Shown: positions 35,811 through 47,455 of the stretch, piece by piece
Position numbering within the stretch: the first letter of the stretch is position 1
Layout of the letters: each line of letters starts with the position of its first letter
The notes under the pieces: model-generated
What the model was told of the DNA's origin: nothing
The model's database searches: none
Seen by the model: the letters and a program-made list of their open reading frames with translations, nothing else
From: Perilla frutescens
Lineage: Eukaryota > Streptophyta > Magnoliopsida > Lamiales > Lamiaceae
Assembly (NCBI GenBank): GCA_026008535.1
Contig: BRKX01000006.1
Location: 5,602,501 to 5,666,500, forward strand
Direction of reading: 5' to 3'
DNA length: 64,000 nt
Position numbers and translations under genes: made by a program

Positions 35811-36130
35811 TTCTTAAAAAAAATACAAATAAACCCCTAAAAAATTCCCCCAAAAAATTATAAAAAACACAAAATAAACCTCTAAAAACACCCCTCAAAA
35901 AATCATAAAAAACACAAAATAAACCCCTAAAAACACCCCAAAAAACACAAAATAAACCCGTAAAAAACCCCCCAAAAAACACAAAATAAACAAAATAAAA
36001 CCCTAAACATACAAAAAAACACTAAATGTTACTATTTAGTGTTCGAAATGGTATTATGGGTGGCGATTTTTTTTTTGGAGGACGGATCGATCGGATTGGA
36101 GCGGGTCCCATACAACTTATGCACAGGAAT
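35811..36130 (-). repeat. Dispersed repeat with minisatellite core (copy 2, inverted)
   Basis: AAAAACACAAAATAAACCCC units recur about five times between 35825 and 36000. They are the reverse complement of the GGGGTTTATTTTGTGTTTTT units at 27.6-27.8 kb. The following GC-richer block (GGAGCGGGTCCCATAC...TTATGCACAGGA) matches the flank of copy 1. Confidence 0.65.
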
Positions 36131-36660
36131 TTTAGCGTACCATCATTTATATTAATAGTCAGCATATAATACAAGAGAAATAAAACATACTGAGAAAACC
36201 ATGTTAGATAAATTCAGTCTATAAAAACAATAGTAAAATTCAAATTTGAGACATTGTTTGTGGACCTCTTTTCAAAATTTGTGGAAACATTGCTTTTTGA
36301 GATATTGACGGTCTATCCTTCTGTTTTTCATTATTTAATTTCTTGTCTCAATTCTTATGAAAATAGTCCCACCTAATTATTTTAATTCCACCGAAAACCC
36401 ACCTGCTGCAACATCGATCTCTTCTAACTACCATGATTCTGATGTTGAAATACAAATATTTTGTTTGCTTTTCTTCTTTCTTTTCTTTTCAAAAGATTAC
36501 TATTATCACTTATGAATTTAGTACGTAATTATGTTGTTTGTTTTGACTAGTCGACTCAAGGCATGCAAATTGCAAATAAATGGTGCCTACTACTACACCA
36601 AATCTATTTTACTAACTTCCCACCAGATTGCTATATATATATAATGCTCTTTATTAAAAA
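36131..36660. other. Intergenic DNA, no gene seen
   Basis: No supported feature; AT-rich with short frames only. Confidence 0.45.
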
Positions 36661-39600
36661 CAAAATAAAAATTATAGGTAGAGCAGCAATCTTTTATTAT
36701 TTTGAGGCACTTAATCTTATTTGACATTTTATATCTTTATATTGAATTCTAAATTTAAAGTGGATTAATTTCTCAGCATGTCAGATTCAGTATGGCAGTG
36801 GCAATCTGATGAACTCTGGCTACTAGTCTACTACCATGTGTTTGGAAATATGACATTCAAGTTTTTATTTTGGTGTATTATGATGTCGAATATATCAACA
36901 TATTTACTTATTGTATATTTTCATATTCTTGTCAATATTATTGTGTAAAAAAAAGTAGGAAATATTTTGTATTTAATTTTCAATTAATAATGGTCATGAT
37001 TACAACTAATTTCTACTTCCAAATTCCAGATAATGGGTCATCATGTTTAGGAGACGATTTTAATTTTTAACGATGTGATGACTAGGTAAAGTTAAAATTG
37101 GTAATGTTCCTATTTTTATTTCTATTTGTGAACACATTGTTTTATGTCTTAAATTTACATTTTTACTTTTTTTTATCTGATGTGACATTATTAAAATCCT
37201 CCTCAAATTTTCGATGATCCATGTAGGCAATAGGATATTGGAAAGTTAACTTTAGAATATATTTGATAAAAAAATTATAAAATCAAGCACTAAACTATAA
37301 ATATTCAAAAGTGATGACATTTTTATTAAAAAAAAAATGAAATGTCAGGCATTAATGTAATTTGCCCTATTATATATCTATTTTTGGAATTATTTCGAGT
37401 ACCGAGGATTTCCAATAAGAGAAAGTATGTGTCATCATGACGGATGGATGGCCTATTTATGAGGCATATAATTATGCCTTGACGCAAATCGCAGTGTTAT
37501 CATAATTTTGGGCTCAAATTGTAATTTCGCGAGAGCCCTTATATTTAATTGGGTGGGCCAAATATCCATTAATCGAGACAATTTGGGTGAAAAATCCAAA
37601 ATAAAAATTATAGGTAGAACAACAATCTTTCATTATTTTGAGGCACTTAATCTTATTTGACATTTTATATCTTTATATTATGTGATGGTCTCCTGTGATA
37701 CCGTCTAATCGATGAAACATGTGTTTCCTTTTCTTTTCTCTCAAAATTTATACCTTAAAAGTAGAATTATTGAATTTTAAAATTAAAGTGAATTAATTTC
37801 TCAGCATATCAGATTCGGTATGATAGTGGCAATCTGATGAACTCTAACTACTACCATGTGTTTGGGAAATATAGCATTCAAGTTTTTTTATTTTGGTGTA
37901 TTATGATGTTGAATATATCAACATATTCATTTATTTTATATTTTCATCACTACAAACGGATTAAAGTTAGCAACGGAATCAGAGATGAGTTTTTTCCATT
38001 GCTAAAAAAAAAACTGGACCGAGATGAGCGCAGGAGCCAGCCGAGCCGAGCGAGTCAGGAATAAATCATGGAAACCCTTCGTGTAAATGAGATTCGAACC
38101 CCAATCCTCTAGGTTCACGTCTTTTACTTCTAACCATGTGTGCTAGTGTACATTTATGTTAAACTATTGAAATAACATATATATATATATACACATACAC
38201 ACGAAACACATTTTGATTGAATTTTTATTTTTAAATCAAATAATTATATTTTATTCAATGATTTAAATATCTATTAATATTTTTAATATTATATATTTAT
38301 TGTAAATATAATTCTATTATACCATTATTTAATATACAAAATATAAAAATATAAAAAATATTTTTTAATATTAAATAATAAAAAATTATAAAATTATAAA
38401 ATAAATCGGAAAAAGTCAAATTAAAAAAAATATTAAAAAATAAAATAAATTTATTAATGTAAAATAAATTTGAAAATGTAAAAAAAAATATTAAAAAGAT
38501 TAATTTCAAATTCGTAATTAATTAGAAATTGAAATTTTGAAATTAAAAATATTAAAAAAATAATATAAAATATTAAAAAATAATATAAAATATAAAAAAA
38601 ATCAAATAAATCAGAAAATATAAAACCAATAATTTTTTTTTTAAAAATAATTTCAAATTCTTAATTGAGTATTAATGGAAAAAAATAAAAAAAAATTAAA
38701 AACATCAAAATTAATTTTAGCTACGGAATAATTATGTACCTAATCCGTTGTTAGAATTTAAAAAAATAAAAATAATAAAAAAATAATGTTTAACGATGGA
38801 TTTTTGCGTCTCTAAGTTAATCGTTAGTCCGTCATTAAAATAAAAAAATTAAAATATGATGTGTAACGACGGAAAAATCCATCGTTAACTGAGAGACGGA
38901 AAAATCCATCGTTAATCCGTCGTTAAATAAAAAATCTTAATCCGTCATTAATTTATCGTTATTTTAACGACGGAATATCATCCGCAGTTAAATCGTGTTT
39001 TTCATGTAGTGTATATTCTTGTCAATATTATTATTTTAAAAAAAAAACTTAAGTAGGAAATATTTTATATTTAATTTTCAATCAATAATGGTCATGATCA
39101 CAACTAATTTCTACTTTCAAATTCTAGATAATGGGTCATCATGTTTAGGAGACGATTTTAATTTTTAAAAATGTGATGGCTAGGTAAAATTAAAATTGGG
39201 AATGTTCTTATTTTTATTTCTATTTGTGAACACATTGTTTATGTCTTAAATTTACATTTTTAATTTTTTTTATGTGATATGGCATTATTAAAATCCTCCT
39301 TAAATTTCTGACGATCCATATAACAATAAGATATTGGAAAGTTAACTTTAGAATATATTTAATAAAAAAAATTACCAAATCAAGCACTAAACTGTAAATG
39401 TTCATAAGTTATGACATTTTTATTAAAAAAATTGAAATGTCAGGCATCAACGTAATTTGCCTTATTATATATCTATTTTTGGATTATTTCGAGTATCGAG
39501 GATTTCCAATAAGAGAAAGTATGTGTCATCATGACGGATGGATGGCCTATTTATGAGGCAAATAATTATGGCCTTGACGCAAATCGCAGTGTTATCATAA

Positions 39601-39690
39601 TTTTGGGCTCAAATTGTAATTTAGCGAGAGCCCTTATATTTAATTGGGTGGGCCAAATATCCATTTATCGAGACAATTTGGGTGAAAAAT
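36661..39690. repeat. Tandem duplication of a 936-bp segment; second copy enlarged by insertions
   Basis: Unit 1 is 36661-37596 and unit 2 is 37597-39690. Both begin CAAAATAAAAATTATAGGTA and end near ...ATTTGGGTGAAAAAT. They share long blocks, for example TTGAGGCACTTAATCTTATT, GATGAACTCT and GTATGTGTCATCATGACGGA. Unit 2 is larger by 1,158 bp. That is accounted for by a 1,064-bp CACTA MITE (37948-39011) and an insertion of about 95 bp at about 37681-37775 (GATGGTCTCCTGTGATACCG...). No coding function is apparent. Confidence 0.88.
37948..39011. mobile_element. CACTA MITE inside the second duplicated unit
   Basis: Begins CACTACAAACGGATTAAAG and ends TTTTCATGTAGTG. Subterminal motifs such as TAACGACGG, AAATCCATCGTTAA and TTAATCCGTCGTTAA repeat in both orientations near the right end, as expected for CACTA elements. 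Flanks are CAT (37945-37947) and TAT (39012-39014), a 3-bp target duplication with one change. The unoccupied site survives in unit 1 as TTTTCATATTCTTG around 36920-36930. The interior (38040-38130) includes GAGATTCGAACCCCAATCCT, which resembles a tRNA-derived B-box on the reverse strand. No transposase. Confidence 0.85.
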
Positions 39691-41870
39691 TCAGCTTTTT
39701 TTTTCTTTTTCTAAAAACCCACTTGATTACAATTTCAAAATATAATTTAAATGTTGGAGTTTTATAAGGATTATTTATACCTAAAGAAAAGAAAGAATTG
39801 GATTACCCGAAATTAAGATAAAGACTTACGTTAAACAGTAATCTACCAAGTCACAATTCGTTAAGAGATATTTTTTATTTTCTTGAGTTTTTTTCAAAAT
39901 ATTTTAATTTATTTTCAATTATGGTTTATGTAGAACAGAAATTCCGCAATTGATTCTGTATCGGAGTTCGAGCACTGACAATCTGCATAGACAAACAAAA
40001 AAGACATTAGAGTGAGGAACGCCAGAGAAGTGGCCTTCGTTCACTCTCCGACGCCCAAGTCAACATTAGAAAAAGAGAGTATAATTCGAAAAATATAACT
40101 ACTGAAAGATGAAAAAGTGATATTTGGTGTAGAGAGAATTTGGGGTTCAAGAGCCATCCCATTATGATAGTTTTTGAGTTTGGCCTCTGTAATCGCCCCC
40201 TCCTTAAATGAAACTCTCTCCTCTTTATGGGAAGATTCTGACTGCAGTTCCTCCAAGCTATCTAGGAATCTATTGTTGAATGGGGCTTTTGACTCGGTCT
40301 TCTTCTAGCGGCTGCCAAGGTTTTAACCCAATCTTCTCTTCTGGCGGTTTATAACCTTGAACTTCCACAATACAACCTCTCCTACCTACATTCGATCTCG
40401 TATCAATATTGAGCCTCTTTGTGCCGCATTATTTTGGTCCTACGAAAAATGACATCTACAATTTATTTATACCAATTATGATTTTTTTTATTTACTTCAA
40501 AAAATTAATTATCAAGCACACAGTGTACAAGCTCACGCATTAGCATCAGATGAGTGTACTGCACAAGCCACCAGATAAGAAAAATAATAATTCACTTTAA
40601 TTTCAAAGTTCACTAATTCCATTTCAGGGTAAATAATTATTTTAAAAAAAAATCTAACGCAATGCATGAGCCCACGTGTTAGTGTTAGGCTAGTGCACTG
40701 CTCGAGACATCGAATAAAAAAAATTAAATTAATTCAGTTAAATTTTAGGTTCACTAATTCTATTTTAGAATATACATTTATTTCAAAGTAATTAATTAAT
40801 GAGTGCGGTGCATGAAACAACAGTGATATAAGTTTATGATTTAATATTTTCATTTCAACGTATATATTTGTATGAAAAACATACAAAAAAAATTGTAAGG
40901 AAAAAAAAAAAGGAGGGGAACTATTGAAAAAAAAAAGGGAAATCACACGAGACTCTCTCACAAAGTGATCTCCCAAATTAATGATTTGAAAATTATCTCC
41001 TCTTAAATGGAATTATGGAAAGACTGCTTGCGTACAAAGAGTCAAAGATACAGTGTATTATTGGAAAAGAAAGGTTAAATACATTGTTTCTGTACATGGT
41101 GGAGTATATTTACAGTTTGATTAATTAATGAACATTATCCAAAGTCAAATACAAATTCGTTAACTGTAAGGGGATATCCCATAATTTACTATTTTTGAGC
41201 GAAAGATGTATGTATAATTTTAGTGTTACGATTTGGCTTTTTTTTTTTTTTTTTTAACTCGCAGTCGCTATTATATCCATGACCTCTTATCAAGTAGGTT
41301 AGTGAATTTTTTTTTAAAATTAAATGATTATAATGTTCTTCATTTATTTAAATATCTATTATAATTTTTAATATTATATGTTTATTGTAAAATATAATTA
41401 TATTACATCATTATTTAATATTAGATCATTTTAATTAATCTTCTCAAATATTATATATTTATAATAAATAATATTAGATTATTTATCAAGTTTACAATAT
41501 GTGTGTGTGTGTGTAAGAATAAATAACATAAGTTATAAATTAATATTTTAATTAGTCCAAATTTTATTCGTGTTCAATTATCATTTTAGTTCTAACAAGG
41601 GTCATATTTTTAAAAATAAAGTATATAAACATACAAATTTCTTTATCACAAACTATTTATTGAATATTTAATTTAGAATTTATCATTTGTATTAAATAAT
41701 TCAAAATTATGATTAAATAGTTTATAATTTTAAAAATATTGATTAAAAGTAAATCATAATTCGATTAAAATATAATACAAAGACCCTTCATGAAAATCAA
41801 CATTTCATAAAAAAAAATACAAATATAACAATGTTATGAAATTTTCAAAAATAATATCATATCACAATAC
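39691..41870. other. Intergenic DNA with retroelement and repeat debris
   Basis: At about 39960-40400 is a GC-richer stretch (CTCTCCGACGCCCAAGTCAAC) resembling LTR sequences of the 42-63 kb family (CTCCGACGCTCAAGTCA), so it is probably an old LTR fragment. At about 40480-40810 a diverged tandem repeat of about 150 bp carries the motif GTTCACTAATTC(C/T)ATTT. A poly-T tract lies near 41238-41255. No gene is supported. Confidence 0.4.
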
Positions 41871-41875
41871 AATTC

Positions 41876-41876
<1 letters not shown>

Positions 41877-41913
<37 letters not shown>
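41877..41913. repeat. (TAA)n microsatellite
   Basis: About 37 bp of AAT/TAA repeats. Confidence 0.9.
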
Positions 41914-41915
<2 letters not shown>

Positions 41916-41924
41916 TATGTGGGT

Positions 41925-42110
41925 ATGGGGCAAATTGGGTACTAAGGTACCTGTACCCGCACTCGTACCCATCAAAATTTACGGGTAATTACTCATGTCC
42001 GTGTCCGTACCCGTACCCGTACCCGTACCCGTACTCATTAAATGAGTAATTACTCTACCCATCGTGAATAACTTTTACGGGTACTCATAGGGTCCGTTAC
42101 CCATTGTCAT
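41925..42110. repeat. GTACCC-rich dispersed repeat
   Basis: Five or more tandem GTACCC units around 42002-42035, framed by GGGTACT.../...GGGTACTCAT blocks in inverted arrangement. This pattern is common in small non-autonomous elements of plant genomes. Borders are not clear. Confidence 0.6.
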
Positions 42111-42567
42111 TCTTAGATATATAACAAATCCATATGTGTATAGGAGTAGAATACAAATATTTCATAACGCAGGAGCTTGGCCAGATGTATAATACCGACT
42201 GAAAAGGAAGTAATTAATTAATGCGATAAAGCCATTGTATATCTGACAAATTCACTACCTTTAATTTTAATTTGTAATTAACGTCTAATATGAATTATAA
42301 ACAAGTTCTAAAAACAATTGTTATGAGACGGTGCTAATGCAAAAATGTCTACAAAAATTACCTAATGCAAAATGTTTTTTTTATCGTTAATCTCTCTCTA
42401 TATGTATATGTGTGTATATGCACATATTATAGAAACAGAATAATGGGGTATTTTAGACAATTCACAATTAATTTAGTTTTCTGAAAAGAATTAACAATTA
42501 TTGATTGGTGTCAAATCACAACAAAAATATAATTACTTCTAAAAATATAATTTGTGATAATAATGAG

Positions 42568-43115
42568 TGTAGATGTCAAAAAATCTACGGTTAATCATAC
42601 TTCGAGTTCGGGCTCCGGCAACCTACAAGATAGAGAAACACGTGAAGCCGAAGGACCGCCGGGGGATTGACCATCGAACCGACTCCGACGCTCACGTCAG
42701 AATCGAAACTAGGAAAGATAAAGAATTGGATAAAGCAATAAAAATGATCTTTCGGAGTTGAATTCTGTAATTGCAAGGTGATTGTAATACGTTGCTTGAT
42801 TGTGCGTATGTGTTGCTTGAGTGTACGTGTTTTTCTTCTTCTCATATGATATATATATATATATATATGTATAGGGGATTCTCAACTTAATTCTGATTTT
42901 CAGGGGATCTTTCTTATCCCTTTTAGGGTTTTGACGGAGTCTTCCTTATATTCAGCGGGCCTTTGACCTGGCTGCTTATTTTGAAAGTCTGTTTGGCCTC
43001 GGTTTCTTCCCTAGGCCTTCGATCCCCTTAACCTCTGTTACCGATCCCTTGATCTCTCGACCTCGAATGATCATGGGCCTGGTCTTTGGGCCTATACAGA
43101 AATGAGGCCTCTACA
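42568..43115 (-). repeat. 3' LTR of element Y
   Basis: TGTAGATGTC... to ...GGCCTCTACA, 548 bp. It is homologous to the LTRs at 45646, 50935 and 62794, and the sequence following it (GTTAGCTC.TTATTACTTGATTCTTG) also matches that following 51579. It contains (TA)n at 42849-42868. Flank on the outer side is ATGAG; the matching 5' flank is outside the window. Confidence 0.85.
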
Positions 43116-44039
43116 GTTAGCTCTTTATTACTTGATTCTTGAATTTCAAGGATCGGGTAATGAATGTCAGTGTTCGCTTGATTTAGCCCTACGTTAGATG
43201 CTGATTTTTCTTTTTTATTACATTCGGAGGCGTACTCGGAAGTGAGTTTTGGAAGGATTTTAATGAGACCACGAAAGCTGATCTCATGGGGCTTCGGACC
43301 TGAAGATAGGTCCAGGGGGAGCTTCTGAGGTCGTGAAAATAGACCTCGGGCAGACCTCGTGGAGCTCCAGACTTGAAGTACGGATTTACTTTTCCCGTTC
43401 CCTATGTTAATGTCCACCATTTGATCAAAACACGTGGGCTTAGATCGCGCTGTCCCTTCTCCCCATATTACAAATATCGAGGAGAATAGTCCCCTCTTCT
43501 TCTCTGTTCTTTTCAGAATCTCAAAAGTTTTTTACTTCAAACCAAACTCTTCACAAACAATCCTATCCGCTGCGTAAATATTTCATAAAAAGATCCTGCT
43601 CCGCGTTTTCCGTCAACCGTCTCTGCCTTTCTCGCGTTCTAGACTTGCTTGAAGGTTTTGCTACAAACATTACCGGCTTCTCAGACTTAATCTGATTCAC
43701 GATTTCCAAGTTATCTTCTCGCCTCCTTCTCTCTCTTTAATTTTTCGTGCCGTGGATATATGGCTTTAGCGTTTCTCGTAGGGTTTTAAGAGTATTTCAG
43801 GGATATTTAGAGGTATTTCTTGGTGTTTTTTGGATTTCTGGAAAATATGTGATATATCTTAGGACTTCTAAGGTTTAGGTTTCTGGGTAGTACTATTGAT
43901 TATCTGGGTGGTACTGTTGATAATCTGGATGGTATTATTAATTTTCTGGGTTTCGGAACTTTAAGCGGGTGACGATATTCTGGGTTCTTGGCTCAATTTT
44001 AGGTTTGCATTATCTGTTGTATTTCTGGATGTTTGATTA
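43116..44039 (+). other. Leader region of the antisense ORF in element Y
   Basis: Pyrimidine-rich plus-strand sequence (for example CTTCTTCTCTGTTCTTTTC near 43495), parallel to 51580-52548 in element X. It probably holds the promoter and 5' untranslated region of the antisense ORF. No coding domain seen on either strand. Confidence 0.45.
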
Positions 44040-45369
44040 CAATAAGTGCGAGTGGGAATTCTAACATTGAGGAGGAATGAAGAAGTTGCGGTGGTGGAGA
44101 AAAATGGAATTCTTCTACGTCGGAACGGTCCAGCAATTCTGATTCTCCCGTGATCATCAAGGTTACCGGAAAGAGAAAGGGCAAAGGCATACAACCATCG
44201 GCCATTGTCCCCTGCTCGGTCGTCCGAGCGGTGATAAGCAAGCGTCAGGTGACAGCAATGATCGGTGATTCGTTAGGGGGACGGACGATTCACATCCGAG
44301 AGGTTAAGTCGGTGGGGGAGAGGTTCAAAGACTCTGAGATCGCTTCTAAGGTGAAAGAGGAGCTTTTGAAGAGGCTAACCTCGCCGCCAATTTTGAGTGC
44401 TCGGGTCGAGGTTCAATCCCCTTGTCCTACTGAACGAGCACATCAACCTCTACTGGGTTTTACGGCTTTCTACACATTGGTCACTGAGAAGGGGATCGGG
44501 CTCCCTATCCATCCATTGTTCGCAAAGATTATCCACTTCTAAGGTATAGCTCCTGCCCAAATCATCCCAATAGGGTGGTTTCACATGATGGACATGTATT
44601 ATCTATGGGGGGAGCTCGACTTTTCGGAGCCCAGGGTTAGAGAATGGCATGACTGGTGGCCAACACTGGGTAGTCAGATTTTTATTATTTCATAAAGTGG
44701 GTGGGGGATCGGCAACAAAGCTGTCTTCTTCTTCTGGTGATTGGAAGCCGAAGTTTATCTTCGTCCTTGCCCGGACTTTTACTGACGCGATCATCCATGC
44801 CGAGTTCTGTGAAGCTTGTGGGTTCTCCAGCCGAACTCCTATGCGATCTCCTTTATTCGGGACTCATGAAGTTTTTTTGTGCAGGCTTTCCTCCACCCCA
44901 TGAGCCTATTGCGATCAAAGCTGCTCATATCGAAGAAGCCTTTCTCTTTCTTGACAAACTTCGAGAGTTCGAGAAGGTTCATAACGATCAAGTCTTGTTT
45001 GCAAAATCAAGCCCTCGGACACAAAGGTCAAGGCTCTGGTGGCTGTTAGGAGAGAGGGGTCTTCGCCCTTCGGGCATTAAGAGGCCTTCGGAGGATAGGC
45101 CTCTGACTCTGCCATCATCGAAAAAGTCAAAGGGCAACAATTCTGCCTTTACTGTCGTCTTGCAATCTCCAGCTCCTACTGAAGTTATCGACGTGGAGGC
45201 TGTCTGCGCTCCGCGCAAGGCCTCTACCGACTCGAGCTCTCGGGGGGTCTCACTGAGGCCCTTCATAATGGACAACCAGAAGTCCATTGCTGGTCAGAGC
45301 ACCCCTGAGGACTACGAGAAGGGGAGCCTCGAGTAGCAGGCCTACTTATCTTTTGATCTGATGGCGCGG

Positions 45370-45432
45370 GTAAATTCCACATAAGTCCTATTTTTACCCT
45401 TTTTTTTACTAACTCCTTGGTTTTGATTTTAG
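45370..45432 (+). other. Intron in the antisense ORF (element Y copy)
   Basis: ATGGCGCGG|GTAAATTCC ... TTTTGATTTTAG|GTCCTCTACAGC, 63 nt. Removing it joins LMAR to VLYSQFLVRE in phase 0. The X copy has an intron at the same codon junction (61036-61121). Confidence 0.7.
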
Positions 45433-45645
45433 GTCCTCTACAGCCAGTTTCTCGTGAGGGAGCGCATATCCAATCATGCGAAAGGCCTCGAGAAAAGGGT
45501 CTCTGAGCTGTCTGAGGAGCTGGAGAAGATCTCCGAGGAGAGGCGGGATATGGCGGCCAGAGAGTCCGCTTTGAAGGTTGAGATGGATGCGGCGTGGGCC
45601 ACAGTGGCAGGCGCCCAAGTGCAATTGGAGAGGAGCCTCGACCTC

Positions 45646-46259
45646 TGTAGAGGTCAAAAACTCTACAATTGATCATTCTTTGAGTTTGGGCTCTGGCGAC
45701 CTATAAGACAAAAAACACGTGAAGCCAAAGGACCGTCGGAGGGTTGACGATCGAATGGACTACCGAAGCTAGTCAAGCAATAACACAAAATCGAATGAAA
45801 GTAATAAATAAAGATTGAGAATCTGAATTTAAATAATTATCGAATGTTATGAACTAGCCGAGTGTCGGATTATATGTATGAAGGGCTTTGATTGTGTGGA
45901 AGTATTATGTGAATATCAATGTCGCATGAGTGATTGTGTATGATTCAATGATCCTCCCTCTTATTATGAAAGGAGCATATATATAAATGAGGATTTAACT
46001 GATTTCCGATTTTTAGGGGATCCTTTCTATCCCTTTTAGGATTTTGACAGGGTATCACTTATCTTCAATGAATATGTTGACTTGGTCTCCTTAAGAGTCT
46101 GCTCAATCTCGATTTCTTTTTTTTATGCCTCTGGACCTCGGTTACTGAGGCGTCGACCTCTAGTTGTTGTCCTTGAGGTGTCGACCTCTTTGATTTCTTT
46201 GACCTTCAAAATAGCCATGGGCATGGTTTCTGGGCCTATGTAGAAATAGGGCCTCTACA
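45646..46259 (-). mobile_element. Solo LTR of the Y/X family, inside Y's antisense ORF
   Basis: TGTAGAGGTC to GGCCTCTACA, 614 bp, flanked by perfect ACCTC duplications (45641-45645 and 46260-46264). It splits the antisense ORF between the coiled coil and the C-terminal part. No internal retroelement sequence remains. Confidence 0.92.
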
Positions 46260-46648
46260 ACCTCCAAGTGATGACTGAGCAGGAGAAGGGGAATTTGCTA
46301 TTGAGGCTGGCTATCTCCGAGGTGAAGGTGAAGGAGCTCGAGGCCTCGTTCAGGGCTGGGACATCGACCGACGAGGCCCTGAATTTCAACGCGTGGGTCA
46401 AATCTGTTGAGTTTGGCCCTTATAAGGAGGCCTTCTACCAGGAAGAAGGGGCTGTAGTGGTTGAGGCCATCAAGGTGAAGATGTCGGATATCGACCTGTC
46501 TTTCCTGGAGACCGAGGAGGAGGCTAAGGCTCCAGAGGAGAACCGTGCAACTGAGGTCATCATCAAGGTTGTGGTTCGGGCGGAGGGCGATGTTGCTATC
46601 GAGGATACTGCTAAGGCCGGAGATGAGACCGTTGCCCATCTGTTATAG

Positions 46649-47339
46649 TCGAACTTTTTTCAAACACGTTTTCTTTCTTCAGACAATATTATGTATATAT
46701 ATTTTTTGATTCACCTTACGTAAAGGTGAATATGGCATGGACAAACATCTTTACTGTTTCTTTTCAATCCGATTTGCCTTTTGGTTTGATTTTGTTGTTT
46801 TAAAAGTCTTTATGTTGCATGGTTTGCCTTTTTCTGACGCTTTGATGTGAGGTGAGTTCCATGGATTGGAACACCTATAGAATTGAGATTAGACAAGATA
46901 AATAATGCTAGTTTAGGAAGTACCTCTCGAAGTCATAGTCGGGGTTCGAGGGTTGTCCTGTACTTGAGTTTATTATCTTGAGTGTCGAGATCTTCACGAT
47001 TAACTTTGGAAATTAAGCCCATTCTCGAAGTCGAGCTCGAGGTTCTTGGGGTCGGAACCCCATTGTATTCTTGAGGGTTGGGACCCCTGTGCTTGGGGTT
47101 CTGTTAGTTACGCCGACGCTCAAGTCAGTAAACTAATATTTTAAATAACAAAGATTTGTAAATTAAAAGAACAAATAAATTACTCTTTGGCAGTGAAGGT
47201 GACATTGGAGTCGGAACCCCATTGTTTTCTTTGAGGGTCTGGACCCCTGTGCTTGGGGTTCTGTTAGTTACTCCGACGCTCAAGTCAGTAAATAAAACTT
47301 AAAAATATATTAAACTAAATAATAAAAATGATTTCAAGA
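46649..47339 (-). repeat. Spacer between pol and antisense ORF with tandem repeats
   Basis: A unit of about 159 bp starting GTCGGAACCCCATTGT and containing TGCTTGGGGTTCTGTTAGTT and CGACGCTCAAGTCAGTAAA is present at 47051-47209 and again, partly, at 47210-47292. A diverged version occupies 62060-62280 in element X. Noncoding. Confidence 0.75.
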
Positions 47340-47455
47340 GTACTAGAAATGACACTGTTTTTAAATGTAGCGCGTTCTAGCTATTGGCTATGGGTCAGCC
47401 TTCTTTAATTCGGAGTTTGTAAGCTTCATTTCTGATGACCTTTTTGACCTGGTAG
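47340..47455 (-). pseudogene. Gypsy pol C-terminal tail (element Y), distal piece
   Basis: Minus-strand translation gives YQVKKVIRNEAYKLRIKEG, then NALHLK, matching the GPYxVxxxxxxGAYxLxxxxG...WNAxHLK tail that ends plant Ty3/gypsy polyproteins. It carries stop codons, including one at the expected Trp. It continues directly from 50789-50929 once the solo LTR is removed. Confidence 0.75.

Larger units (their letters stand above)
44040..46648 (+). pseudogene. Antisense ORF of element Y (gypsy-associated, Transposase_28-like, coiled coil)
   Basis: Lies opposite to the retrotransposon's own genes. The start region reads (ATA for ATG)-SASGNSN, then VIIKVTGKRKGKG, then a domain with LTEKGIGLPIHPLFAKII-type sequence near 44460-44540. 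That domain resembles the 'putative gypsy type transposon' family (PF04195, recognised from memory). Further on are KSKGNN, PFIMDNQKSIAG (about 45260-45290), a GT-AG intron (45370-45432) and a coiled coil (ERISNHAKGLEKRVSELSEE...). After the solo LTR at 45646-46259 the C-terminal part continues (VTEQEKG..., IDLSFLETEEEAK) to a stop at 46648. A lost start codon, several stops, frameshifts and the LTR insertion make it non-functional. Function of the family is unknown. Confidence 0.72.

Noticed and set aside
35681..35863. 60-aa Phe-rich frame
   Set aside because: T-rich low-complexity translation next to the minisatellite; not a gene.
38080..38160. tRNA gene on the reverse strand (GGTTCGAATC-like box)
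   Set aside because: Only a B-box-like piece is present; no acceptor stem or cloverleaf can be drawn. Probably tRNA-derived repeat sequence within the CACTA MITE.
45263..45676. 137-aa minus-strand frame in element Y
   Set aside because: Reverse-strand shadow of the antisense ORF, whose plus-strand frame shows conserved protein shared with element X.
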